Source of the DNA: Paenibacillus luteus
GTDB taxonomy: Bacteria; Bacillota; Bacilli; Paenibacillales; Paenibacillaceae
Direction: 5' to 3'
Length of the DNA stretch: 64,000 nt
Assembly (NCBI RefSeq): GCF_006542765.1
Contig: NZ_SKCD01000055.1
Span: 124,001-188,000, forward strand
In this document: positions 17,157-26,694 of the stretch, piece after piece
How positions within the stretch are numbered: the stretch's first letter is position 1
How the letters are laid out: each line of letters starts with the position of its first letter
The notes under the pieces: generated by a model
Database searches by the model: none
Seen by the model: the letters and a program-made list of their open reading frames with translations, nothing else
What the model was told of the DNA's origin: nothing
Program-made: the position numbers and the translations under genes

Positions 17157-20100
17157 CTAACTAACAGCAGGCCCCGATTGGACGGCTGTGCTTATTGCGT
17201 CAGATGAGGTATCGGTCGTATGGAAGTAATAGGAATGGATGCCAAGCGGCAGCTTTGTTGTGTAAGTGTAAGCTTTGCCGTCGGAATAAGTCGTGTCGCT
17301 TGCATTCACTGCTTTCATGTAATGAACGACACCGTCGAGTACAAGCTCCATGGCGAAAGGCGCCTCATTATCCGCATCCGTATAGGTGACGTTAAACGTG
17401 AAATTCGTAGCCTTATCTCCGGTGGCTTGATCCACGCTGCCTAAGGTTAAAGTGGGCGCGCTTCCGGTAGCACTGTTTGTAGCTGTTATATCATCAATGT
17501 AAAGCTCGCTATAAGTGCCGTTAGTGGACATAAGCCAAATCGACAGCACCACATTTTTCTTATTGACGCTATACGGGAGCCCATTCAAGTCTAATTTCAA
17601 ATCGGTCCATGTCGTTGGTACGGTGGCCCATCCGCCCGTCAGGCTATGGGTTCTTGTGCCGTCAGACAGCTCGATTTTCACCCGTAAATTTGTGTAACCA
17701 GGATTTTTTAAGGCAAAGTTCAAATATCGGTAGCCGGATAGATCAAACTCGTCATGCCATGGCTGAAATTTGGCGTAAGAGGTATTGGAGGTAGGCGTTT
17801 GTGTAAACTTGCCAATTTTCCGAATGCCTTCGGTCGATCTCGAGAATGTTCCTGTTCCTCCATTTTGGTTATACCAGTTGACCCACTCGCTACTGCCGCC
17901 TGTGGCTCCCCAAAGGCCTTTCCCATCAAAATCATCATAAAGCAGAGGTGTTGAGGTATCAGGCAGCGGTGCTGCAACCGTATAGTGAGTCTGGCTGAAA
18001 GTATGACTGCCAGACGCCTCGGTTCCTCTTATTCGGATGATCTTATTGCTGTAAGGTGCAGACAGGCTCTCATTGATTGTAGCGGAATACACGGAGCCGG
18101 ATACGGTCATTGGGCTGTATGTGGTGCCAGTAGCGTATTCGATCGCGTTCAGACTAGTTGCCGGATCAGCGAATATGGTGACATTGCCGCGAACATAATC
18201 ACCGATAACAGGGGATAAAATCGGGAGTTTTGTCGGTTCGGTCCCCCCGCTTGACTGGGAAGTATCGGTTGCGCTAAGGCCCATAATCGTATATAAAAGC
18301 CCGGCTTGTATACTGATGCTGAATTCGTTATATCTCCACTGGCCTAAGTCGTCCAAATACACTGAACGGTCTTCATACCAGGGGCTTACGCTTTTTTTGT
18401 TTCTGGTATCCTTCATATTAGGGCCGCTCACCATAGCTCCTGGCAGTACAACGCCAGGAGCAGTGGCGGTATTCGCTTCCTCATCATAGCGTGTATGCGG
18501 AAAGTTCACGAAGTTCGAGCCGATTCCTGAAACCCAGCTAATATTCCAAGGATTTTCACCAAAGACCCAGTACATGCCCTTGAGAACGGCACGGAGGGCA
18601 GCGGGATCGCCGAATAGCTCGTAATATCTCAGCATATCCCCTAAATAGGATACATGCGGTTCATTGACCCCAAAGTTAGAAAATTGGTTGAAAACGGCGT
18701 AAGGTGTATCGTCAGTGTTGGACAGGAAATAATCAACCTGCTGCTTGAGCAGACTTTGGATGTGGGCTTGCGTCGTGGTGTCTGCTACTGGATAAAATTC
18801 TGCCAGCGACATGGGCCGCATATCCCAGTAGTTCGTTGAGTACAAATCCTTAAAGGCCAGCGTGTTAATATTGGTGGTGGCAGCATCTTTATATTTGCTC
18901 TCATTGGTCAGTAGGTAGAGTTCTACATCGGCAAGCAGCTTGGCATTGGGGAGTTGTCCAATAGTTTCATAGGAACCGTGTGGTAGACCCGGGTTGGCCA
19001 CGACATAGTCATAAAAAGTAACGGCTGCTGCTTCGCAAGCATCGGCGAAACTTGTAAGTGCGGTTACTTTGGCAGAGGCGATGTCGCCTTTTGCAATAGC
19101 GGTACGAATGGCGCGTGCCGTGGCGGCAAGCGTTCCTGCGGATTTGGCGGAACTACCAACACCGATTCCGGAAATGGTCCGGTCATCAGCCGTGCCCCGA
19201 ATATTATCCGTCGATTTATGCGGATGAATAAATCCTGCGTTGTTTCCCAAATTATACATCGCACCGCCTAACTGATTAGCGAATTTAACCAAATACTCGC
19301 TGCCAAAAATTGCTTCATCAACGAGATCGGGAATGCCGTTGTTATCTATGTCATATTTGACGCTGGCTGAATCGGAGTAGCGAAGATAAGCAAGCGCAAT
19401 TTGCGCGCCAACCCACTGGTTGCCGCCATATTTGCCATAGTCACCGGCATCGTACCAGCTGCCAGTTAGATCATATAGCGAGCCGCCGTCATCGAGATGG
19501 CCGGCTGGATGAAAGATTTTGGCAGAGGGCGCGACGCTGCTGTAGCCGGGTGGATAAGCGTCTGAGGTAGCTATACTCGCACGCTGAAGACGATAGAAAG
19601 CGGTCATCTCGTCTTTGAATCCATCCCATATATTGGGTTGAATCGGGAAGGAGAAGGAGGATATCCCGTTGCTTTTTATCGAATAATTGTCTCCGGCTTC
19701 CGTTATTGAGGAGAAATCAATGGTGTATGCATGTTTGTCCCATATGAAGCCATCATAGGTCAAGCTTCCCGAAGTGACAACGGTAGAGCCTTTTAAAACC
19801 TCATAGGAGGTGTCAGTTAAAGGAATTGAAGAAATAACCTTGGCGTTTTTAAAATCATTGGCGTTGTACCCAGCTTGGCTGACGACGACATCAACGACCT
19901 GCTCTGAGTGGATAACGACAGGTGTGGCTTGTGTTGTTGTTCTAACTTCGTTTGAGGTAAGATCGGTTGTACGGAAGTAGTAGGAATGGTTCCCGGGGGG
20001 TAGCTTGGTTCGATAAATATAGTCTTTTCCATTGGTGTAATTTGTGTCTGCATTGTCGATCTCCCGCATTTCGTACGCCTTATCGTCAAGGACCAGATGC

Positions 20101-20834
20101 ATTACATAAGGCTTTTCATTATCCTGATCCGTATAGGTTGCGTGGAAGGTGAACAGCGTATTTTGGTTGCTCAGTGATCCGGAATTTGTGGCCAGCGTCG
20201 TATTTGTCAGTGTTGGAGCGGTCCCGCTAGAGCCGGTTGTAGCGGAAATTTCATCAATAAGCGTTTCGCCATATAATCCGCCAGATTGCCGGAGCCAAAT
20301 TTCAATGTTAATTTTAGATTTGTTGATGGCTGGAACTAGAGCATCCAGATCAAATTGACTGACGGTCCAATCGGTGGGTACACTCACAAAATTGTTTGTC
20401 AGGTTGTAGTTTCTGGTGCCATCGCCAATGACAATCCGAATAAGGGAATTGGCGTAACCGGGGTTTTTCATCGTGAAATTCAAATAGCGGTAGCCAGATA
20501 GATTTACGGATTCATTCCACGGCTGAAACTTTGCCCATGAAGCATTCGTTGCCGGGGTCTGTGCAAACTTGCCAACGGTTCGGGAATCTACGGTTGCTTT
20601 GGTGAAGGTACCAGTGCCTCCAGCTTGGTTGTACCAGTTCATCCAATTCAGCTTAAACGCTCCGCCTCCGTTAAAATCATCGTATAGCAGCGGGTTGCTC
20701 GGTCCCGGCAGTGGAGCTACCGCCGCGGAAGAGGGGACAGGCGATAGTACAAGCGAGTTTAATAGCAAAATGATTCCTAAACTCCAATATAAAGCGGTCT
20801 TGAGACTTTGGCTTATGCGAGAGCTTCTTAACAT
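17157..20834 (-). CDS. secreted GH9 endoglucanase-type enzyme with duplicated flanking modules
   Basis: The product is 1,225 aa with a signal peptide (hydrophobic about 14-33, cut near SSA). A beta-sandwich carbohydrate-binding-like module follows (about 45-200, LLYDDF...GYRYLNF.MKNPGY), then an Ig-like unit (TYTDQDNEKPY). Next are a CelD-type N-terminal Ig domain (about 330-410) and the GH9 (alpha/alpha)6 barrel (about 410-850). Catalytic signatures are WYDAGDYGKYGG, with D462 and D465, and the acid-bearing YNEFSI with E837. After the barrel, a linker leads to a second copy of the binding module plus Ig-like unit. The ATG has GGAGG seven bases upstream. It hydrolyses beta-1,4-glucan or related polymers outside the cell. 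There is no SLH or sortase signal, so it is released. A cre site lies about 90 bases upstream. Confidence 0.9.
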   Translation of the reverse strand: MLRSSRISQSLKTALYWSLGIILLLNSLVLSPVPSSAAVAPLPGPSNPLLYDDFNGGGAFKLNWMNWYNQAGGTGTFTKATVDSRTVGKFAQTPATNASWAKFQPWNESVNLSGYRYLNFTMKNPGYANSLIRIVIGDGTRNYNLTNNFVSVPTDWTVSQFDLDALVPAINKSKINIEIWLRQSGGLYGETLIDEISATTGSSGTAPTLTNTTLATNSGSLSNQNTLFTFHATYTDQDNEKPYVMHLVLDDKAYEMREIDNADTNYTNGKDYIYRTKLPPGNHSYYFRTTDLTSNEVRTTTQATPVVIHSEQVVDVVVSQAGYNANDFKNAKVISSIPLTDTSYEVLKGSTVVTSGSLTYDGFIWDKHAYTIDFSSITEAGDNYSIKSNGISSFSFPIQPNIWDGFKDEMTAFYRLQRASIATSDAYPPGYSSVAPSAKIFHPAGHLDDGGSLYDLTGSWYDAGDYGKYGGNQWVGAQIALAYLRYSDSASVKYDIDNNGIPDLVDEAIFGSEYLVKFANQLGGAMYNLGNNAGFIHPHKSTDNIRGTADDRTISGIGVGSSAKSAGTLAATARAIRTAIAKGDIASAKVTALTSFADACEAAAVTFYDYVVANPGLPHGSYETIGQLPNAKLLADVELYLLTNESKYKDAATTNINTLAFKDLYSTNYWDMRPMSLAEFYPVADTTTQAHIQSLLKQQVDYFLSNTDDTPYAVFNQFSNFGVNEPHVSYLGDMLRYYELFGDPAALRAVLKGMYWVFGENPWNISWVSGIGSNFVNFPHTRYDEEANTATAPGVVLPGAMVSGPNMKDTRNKKSVSPWYEDRSVYLDDLGQWRYNEFSISIQAGLLYTIMGLSATDTSQSSGGTEPTKLPILSPVIGDYVRGNVTIFADPATSLNAIEYATGTTYSPMTVSGSVYSATINESLSAPYSNKIIRIRGTEASGSHTFSQTHYTVAAPLPDTSTPLLYDDFDGKGLWGATGGSSEWVNWYNQNGGTGTFSRSTEGIRKIGKFTQTPTSNTSYAKFQPWHDEFDLSGYRYLNFALKNPGYTNLRVKIELSDGTRTHSLTGGWATVPTTWTDLKLDLNGLPYSVNKKNVVLSIWLMSTNGTYSELYIDDITATNSATGSAPTLTLGSVDQATGDKATNFTFNVTYTDADNEAPFAMELVLDGVVHYMKAVNASDTTYSDGKAYTYTTKLPLGIHSYYFHTTDTSSDAISTAVQSGPAVS

Positions 20835-20921
20835 CCTTCATTCCTCCATTTTTTTATTTCATCGTGCCTATTCGAAATGCCTGAGCATCCCGCCTATCAC
20901 TAATCCACCTCCACCTTTATT

Positions 20922-20935
20922 TGTAAACGCTTTCA
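20922..20935 (-). promoter_or_regulatory. cre site (CcpA) upstream of the GH9 gene
   Basis: On the minus strand the site reads TGAAAGCGTTTACA, which fits the TGWNANCGNTNWCA consensus at every fixed position. It implies carbon catabolite repression of the glucanase. Confidence 0.7.
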
Positions 20936-20940
20936 TATAG

Positions 20941-22181
20941 ATTGTAAGAGATGTAGCCTGCTGCTTCTATGATGTAATTTCAGCTTTTTGTGATCAATTC
21001 CAGTTTAATATACTCATTTTGGAAAAAGAAAGGAGAATGAACTGACCGACTAGGCTGGCATGGCTCGATGCTGCAACGGTATAAGCAGAATTGTGAATGG
21101 ATGGGAAGCTCCAATCACTTTTGCTGCCATTATAGCTGCTGTTAGATTTAGGCGGCTAACTAAACATTCTGTTGTTTGCTCCGATCTAAGCTTCGCATAA
21201 AGGCATAATCGGCCTCCAAATCCGTATTGGTTTCCGGCAGCAGCTCCTCTCCACGCTCCATACCTACCTCCTGCAGCTAGTTTTAAATTCCTTTCATTGT
21301 ACAAATGGATTGAATCCAATAAAATGGTTACAAGTAGGAATAGTTTCGAGATGATGGGCGTTATTCCTCATGTAAAATTTGCGAAGCATGCAACAATACT
21401 TAGTATTACTTAGGAATACCGTCGAGGTTTGCCGCAATGGCTAACCTTTGTCAGTCCTTATGCTGAAAGGTTATTTTTAATATAAGTTGAACTAGAGTTT
21501 CTCGTTTTGGTCGTTGCGAGAGTAGATCATTCTATGGGTCTCGATTGCAGCCAGATTCTTAGTTCGACTAAGACATGTAAAGGTAAGAATCCGGCTACTA
21601 AGGCAATCATTTCATTCCTTCAGATCGATCTTCTCGTTTCGCATACACTTTATTTTTTTCGTTCGACTTATCTATTTCTCCAAAATTCAGCCGAAAGCTG
21701 TCCATTTGAAGGCGCTGGGCTAGATTTGTTTGAAGGCGGTAGCATGATTCAAAATTGTTTTTGAAGGAAATCCCCAATTACAAATGGACTAATATTGACC
21801 GACTTTGCGTCCGTATGGAATCCTGCTTTCAGAGACTTATTAAGGTTAAACTCATTAGTTGAGCTTATATAGTTAGTGCAGCCAAGCTGAAGCCAGCGCT
21901 TTAATCTATAGAGGAACATCGGGATCAGACCGTATTCGTGTCACAGTTGGCTTCTTTAAATCCTCACATTATCAAATGAAATTAAGCGCTTTCATTCACC
22001 TATCTTTCTCCAACAACTCAGAACATACGCAGCTTGAGCAGAAGTTCCTTGATTACATCACATTTCGGTTAGAATAGATCATCGCAACGGCAATGCCGCT
22101 TCATTAAACTGTAAGAGTAGAATGGCGCTGAGTCTCAGCAGCCAATGAATCCATGGCATTCAGCTGGGAGCGGAGGTCTAT
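20941..22181. other. gene-poor 1.2-kb intergenic region
   Basis: I see no confident protein gene apart from a possible 33-codon ORF. Two items stand out. A hairpin AACCTTT/AAAGGTT at 21443-21472 is followed by ATTTTTA. A cre-like half-palindrome ATTAAGCGCTTTCA at 21981-21994, about 190 bases before the yesN-type gene, matches an ideal cre at 12 of 14 positions. The rest has no recognisable homology to my eye. Confidence 0.5.
21160..21261 (-). CDS. possible 33-aa protein
   Basis: ATG at 21261 with GGAGG five bases upstream, 33 codons, acidic-to-basic and hydrophilic (MERGEELLPETNTDLEADYA start). Codon choice looks coding. There is no recognised family; it could also be a fragment of an older gene. 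Confidence 0.35.
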   Translation of the reverse strand: MERGEELLPETNTDLEADYAFMRSLDRSKQQNV

Positions 22182-23822
22182 ATGTACAAAATACTGGTGG
22201 TAGACGATGAGCCGCGGGTGAGCATGGGAATTAAAAATTTTCTGCTTGGCTCGGATTTGCAGATTACGTTTGTGGAGACGGCGCTGAACGGATTCGAAGC
22301 CATCGATTATTTAAGAATGGACAGCTTCGATTTGGTGCTTACGGATATCCAAATGAGCAGGATGAGCGGCATCGAGCTGATGGAAACGATCTATATGGAG
22401 CAGCCGCATCTGCCAGTCATTGTGATCTCCGCCCATGAAAAGTTCGATTTTGCCAAGAAATCCATGCGCTTAGGCGCCAGAGACTATCTTGTAAAGCCCG
22501 TGGAGCAGGAGGATCTGCTGCGCGTGGTCCGCAAGGTGCTGAATGAGAAAGAGGAAATTGGCAAGAAATCATTGGAGCTCTCTAAGTGGCAGCGGGAAAA
22601 GGAAAAATCGGCATCGTTAAGCCGCAATGAACTGCTGATGGAGCTTGTAACGGAGAGGAACCTGACGAAGAGGGATTACAAGGAGCTGATCGCCGAGCTT
22701 GGCGAACAAATCCAAGGCCATTATCTCGGCGTGGTTTCGATTCGGTTGGGCTTAAATCAAGGCGGCTTCAGCAATCGGGAAATCACCCTGCAGGACCGTA
22801 AGCTGCTGAAATACGCATCGATCAATATTATGGATGAAAGCTTGTCGGAGTGGAGAGGATTAACGTTCAACGGGTTCGGAAACGAGCTAATCGGTATTAT
22901 TCAATTAAACGAGCAAGAGGTGTCTGGTCAGCGCTTCAACGTCAAATCGCAGCTGCATCTCATCGGGCAGATGATTCATATGAACTTAAAGCAATATTTA
23001 AACGTGGAGACGACCGTAGGCATGAGTACGCTGCATTCGGATGTCTTCATGCTCCCCAAGCTAATGGAGGAAGCCAATACGGCAGCAGAGTGGAAAAACC
23101 TGCACCCGAGTAATCAGGTGTTTTACTATGAGGATGTAAAGGCACAGGAGAATTTGAGCATCGTCGAGTGGATGGCTAGAGTCGATGAATTCATGCAGGG
23201 ACTAAAAGCCGGCTTCGAAAAGCCGCTCCCGATCGATACGGAGCCGATCATTAAGCCGCTAACGGAGCTGGCCACATCGGAGGAGCTGTTCAACAGCTAT
23301 TTCGGCATGCTGGTTTACCGGCTGTATGGCTTAATGTTGGAATACGGAACCGCGAACGGGATTTCGCTGCAGCGGTTCGACCCTGACGCCTACTTCCGGA
23401 ATACATCAGGAACAGCGAAGATTGAAAGGCTGCGCGAGTACATTCAGGAGACGGCTAAGCTTGTCCATTTGCTCGTGAAGGAACGGGATCAGACGATTCT
23501 TGCCAAAATCACCGGCTACATCCGACTGCATTTCCGAAATCCCGCGCTGAAAATTCAGGATATTGCGAATGAAGTCCATTTCAGCACCGCTTATTTAAGC
23601 TATTTATTTAAACAGGAAATGAAAAAAAACTTGTGGGATTACGTGACGGAGCTTCGCATCGACGAGGCCAAGCATCTGCTTGCCACAACTGACAAGAAAC
23701 GGTACGAGGTGGCTTATGAGGTCGGCTATGAGTCTCCGGAGCATTTTGGCCGCATGTTCAAGCGGTATGCAGGCATCAGTCCCGCGGAATATCGAAAAGA
23801 AGGCCAGGGGGGATTGGGCTGA
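22182..23822 (+). CDS. YesN-type response regulator with AraC DNA-binding domain
   Basis: The product is 546 aa. The receiver domain (1-120) has acidic D8/D9, phospho-acceptor D55 (LTDIQMSRMSG) and K105. A middle domain (about 150-430) typical of YesN proteins follows, then two AraC helix-turn-helix units (about 440-540, IQDIANEVHFSTAYLSYLFK and YEVGYESPEHFGRMFKRY). GGAGGT stands four bases before the ATG. It overlaps the kinase gene by four bases and is probably its partner, activating the importer genes downstream. Confidence 0.92.
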   Translation: MYKILVVDDEPRVSMGIKNFLLGSDLQITFVETALNGFEAIDYLRMDSFDLVLTDIQMSRMSGIELMETIYMEQPHLPVIVISAHEKFDFAKKSMRLGARDYLVKPVEQEDLLRVVRKVLNEKEEIGKKSLELSKWQREKEKSASLSRNELLMELVTERNLTKRDYKELIAELGEQIQGHYLGVVSIRLGLNQGGFSNREITLQDRKLLKYASINIMDESLSEWRGLTFNGFGNELIGIIQLNEQEVSGQRFNVKSQLHLIGQMIHMNLKQYLNVETTVGMSTLHSDVFMLPKLMEEANTAAEWKNLHPSNQVFYYEDVKAQENLSIVEWMARVDEFMQGLKAGFEKPLPIDTEPIIKPLTELATSEELFNSYFGMLVYRLYGLMLEYGTANGISLQRFDPDAYFRNTSGTAKIERLREYIQETAKLVHLLVKERDQTILAKITGYIRLHFRNPALKIQDIANEVHFSTAYLSYLFKQEMKKNLWDYVTELRIDEAKHLLATTDKKRYEVAYEVGYESPEHFGRMFKRYAGISPAEYRKEGQGGLG

Positions 23823-25555
23823 AGCTCAAGTATAAAGTCACGCTAGCGTTTGCTCTGTTTATTGTGGGGCCATGCCTTGTTGTAGGCTGGGTGTCGGCAT
23901 ACAAGGCTTCGGATTCGATGAGGGACGAAGTAGGCAGAACGACGCTGCAGCTCGCTAAGCAAAACCATGTCACGATTGAAAAAACGTTGTCGTCGGTCAA
24001 TGACAGAACAATCACGCTGCTGGACAACCATTTTTTTAGCGATTCCAAGCAATACGGCTTCTGGACGAACATTGAAACGCTTGGACAGATCAGAGAAGCT
24101 GATGCCATACTGGAACGTTGGTCCTCGGACGGTACCGAATACACTTTGTATATGATGAATACGGCGGAGAAGAGCACGCCCTTTGATCTTTCGCATAAGA
24201 CTAAAGGATTTAAATACTTCAACAAGGAGATTGCCGAGCAGCTGGAGTGGGCGGAGCGAGCCTTGCAGGAGGGTGGAGCCGGAACGCTTCATTTGCTGCC
24301 ATCGGAGAGCGGGATGCCAACCGTCAGCTTTATGAGGAGTATACTGAACCCTGAGGAATATGAAGAGTCCATTGGCTTTCTTGTCGTATCCAAGCTTGAG
24401 GTGCTGCTGACTAGGGACATCATATCCGTACAATTGCCCAAAAATGCAGGGATCTATTTGTTCAACGATCAGAATGAGCAGTTGATGAAGGCGGGACCGG
24501 AGGATTCACGGATGGCGGATATCGCCAAGGGGGCCGCGGGCCGTGGGGACGGCTATTATTTTGCAAGCGAGGACGGGGAAAAATGGCTGTATGCGTACTC
24601 CCATCGTTCCGCGTTCAACACCAGGCTGATCTATAAAATTCCGCTGGATTCCATTACGGGCAATCAAACGGTGTTTCAATGGACCATAATGATCTTATCC
24701 GCGGTTTACTTGGCTTTTGTTCTTATTTTCGTTCTCTATTTGCTTCGAATTATCGTAACGCCGTTGATTCGACTAGTGTCCATTACCAAAATCTACGAGC
24801 CCGGAAAGCAGCTGGATATGGACCAGAAGCTGCTGCGTTCCGATGAGTTTGGCATTTTGTACGGGGCATTTCTGAAAATGACGACGAGATTAGACCATTC
24901 TATTGAAGAGAACTACGGCATGAAAATTAAGCAAAAAGAGAATGAGCTTGCCACGCTGCATTCGCAAATCACACCGCATCTGCTGTACAACACGCTCGAT
25001 TCCATCTATTGGTACGCGCTGGACAGCGGGAACACCGATGTTGGCGAGATGGTTAAGGATTTGTCGAGGCTGCTGCGAATCGGGCTGAGCAAAGGAAAGT
25101 CGATCATTACCATAGCTGAAGAGATCGAGCATGTGAAAGCATACAGCCGGCTTCAAATGAAGCGTTATCCGGGCAAATTTGAGGTGTTTTGGCAGATTGA
25201 CGAATCCTTGGCCATGTATATGACGCCTAAAGTTATTTTGCAGCCGCTCGTGGAGAACGCTATCTTTCATAGCGTCAGCAGCATGGACGGCGAAGGCGCA
25301 ATCTGGATTGGGGTCCGGCGCGTGGACAAGGAAATTCAAATGACGGTGGAGGATAACGGCTTCCTGCCAGTCGATATGGAGCGGCTGGATACCATCGTTA
25401 ACGGCGATACCAACGACAAGGGGTACGGCATCCGAAATGTCCATCAGCGCATCCAGCTGCATTTTGGCGAGGCTTACCGTCTTCGTTATGAGCGGCGGGA
25501 AGGCGGGGGGATCGTGGCGATCATCAATCTTCCTATGCAAGAAAAAATCATCTAA
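23819..25555 (+). CDS. YesM-type sensor histidine kinase (probable CTG start)
   Basis: The first standard start in frame (GTG 23864) would cut into the first membrane helix. The frame is open upstream to a CTG at 23819 that overlaps the regulator's stop as CTGA and has AGGGGGA upstream. From there the product is 578 aa: TM helix about 5-25, extracytoplasmic sensor about 30-280, TM2 about 285-310, HAMP, then the YesM kinase core with H387 in SQITPHLLYNTLD. The N-box is QPLVENAIFH and the G-box GYGIRNVHQR. The family normally has QINPHF; here it reads QITPHL. It presumably senses extracellular saccharide. Confidence 0.88.
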   Translation: MKLKYKVTLAFALFIVGPCLVVGWVSAYKASDSMRDEVGRTTLQLAKQNHVTIEKTLSSVNDRTITLLDNHFFSDSKQYGFWTNIETLGQIREADAILERWSSDGTEYTLYMMNTAEKSTPFDLSHKTKGFKYFNKEIAEQLEWAERALQEGGAGTLHLLPSESGMPTVSFMRSILNPEEYEESIGFLVVSKLEVLLTRDIISVQLPKNAGIYLFNDQNEQLMKAGPEDSRMADIAKGAAGRGDGYYFASEDGEKWLYAYSHRSAFNTRLIYKIPLDSITGNQTVFQWTIMILSAVYLAFVLIFVLYLLRIIVTPLIRLVSITKIYEPGKQLDMDQKLLRSDEFGILYGAFLKMTTRLDHSIEENYGMKIKQKENELATLHSQITPHLLYNTLDSIYWYALDSGNTDVGEMVKDLSRLLRIGLSKGKSIITIAEEIEHVKAYSRLQMKRYPGKFEVFWQIDESLAMYMTPKVILQPLVENAIFHSVSSMDGEGAIWIGVRRVDKEIQMTVEDNGFLPVDMERLDTIVNGDTNDKGYGIRNVHQRIQLHFGEAYRLRYERREGGGIVAIINLPMQEKII

Positions 25556-25559
25556 ACGA

Positions 25560-25590
25560 AGGCTCTGGCTGCTGGCTGGAGCCTTTTTTT
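25560..25590 (+). terminator. intrinsic terminator between kinase and permease genes
   Basis: GGCTCT/GGAGCC stem (one G-U pair) and seven T. It suggests the importer genes have their own promoter in the 100 bases that follow. Confidence 0.85.
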
Positions 25591-25697
25591 GATTGAGGCT
25601 AACGTGTTTATTTTACATCACACTCTAGTAGGAATAGATCATCGTCAGGAAGAGGGCGCCAATCTATACTAAAGTCAACAGGAAGGAGGTGGACACA

Positions 25698-26672
25698 TTG
25701 AAAGGAAAAACAGTGGTTCAAGGCACAAGCCTGCGGAGCCATTCAAAATCCGGGACGGCGTTATTCTTTCATTTGCTCTGGAAGTACAGATATTTGACGA
25801 TGATGATGCTGCCCACCCTGATCGTGCTGATTCTGAATAACTATCTGCCTATGTTCGGAGTGTTCATCGCATTTAAAAATATGAATTATATCGATGGCAT
25901 TTGGAAAAGCCCGTGGGTAGGCTTTGATAATTTCACCTTTCTCTTCTCTTCCGGATCGCTATGGCGGATAGCTAGAAATACGGTGCTGTACAGTCTGGCG
26001 TTTATGATTATCAACCTAGGCTTATCGGTGGCAATTGCCGTTGCCATCAATGAGCTTCGTGGCCGGCTGCTGGCGAAGGGGTATCAGACCTTTATAATTA
26101 TGCCTTATTTTTTATCAATGGTCGTCATTAGCTATCTGACGTATGCCTTCCTAAATCCGGACAAAGGCTTTCTGAACCTCACGGTGCTCGAGCTGCTGGG
26201 TAAAGACCATGTGTTCTGGTATTCCGAGCAAGCTTACTGGCCGTACATTCTAACTTTAGTAAACGCTTGGAAAGGCGTCGGCATAGGAGCGGTTATCTAC
26301 ATTGCGGCGATAGCCGGCATTGATCCGGAATATTACGAGGCTGCTGTCATTGACGGGGCATCGAAATGGCGCCAGATCTTCCATATTACGCTTCCGTCGA
26401 TCCAACCGATTATTATCATCATGACGATTTTGTCGATGGGGCATGTGTTTAATTCCGACTTCGGCTTATTCTTCCAGGTGCCAATGGATTCGGGAGCGCT
26501 GTATCCGGTAACCGACACAGTCGACACGTATGTCTATCGGGTACTCATGGAGCTGAATGATATTGGAATGTCATCCGCAGCGGCGCTTGTGCAATCCGTT
26601 TTAGGCTTCATTATGGTCATACTGACAAACTCGGCGGTGCGCAAAATCAATAAAGACCAGGCCCTTTTCTAG
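25698..26672 (+). CDS. LplB/UgpA-type sugar ABC transporter permease
   Basis: The TTG at 25698 has AAGGAGGT seven bases upstream; the in-frame GTG at 25689 lies inside that site. The product is 324 aa with six membrane helices and the EAA loop EYYEAAVIDGASKWRQIF (about 210-227), which docks the ATPase. The LplB subgroup in Paenibacillus works with LplC and a DUF3502-type lipoprotein to import oligosaccharides. No ATPase gene is nearby. Confidence 0.9.
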   Translation: MKGKTVVQGTSLRSHSKSGTALFFHLLWKYRYLTMMMLPTLIVLILNNYLPMFGVFIAFKNMNYIDGIWKSPWVGFDNFTFLFSSGSLWRIARNTVLYSLAFMIINLGLSVAIAVAINELRGRLLAKGYQTFIIMPYFLSMVVISYLTYAFLNPDKGFLNLTVLELLGKDHVFWYSEQAYWPYILTLVNAWKGVGIGAVIYIAAIAGIDPEYYEAAVIDGASKWRQIFHITLPSIQPIIIIMTILSMGHVFNSDFGLFFQVPMDSGALYPVTDTVDTYVYRVLMELNDIGMSSAAALVQSVLGFIMVILTNSAVRKINKDQALF

Positions 26673-26694
26673 GCCATAAGCAGAGGTGATGACA

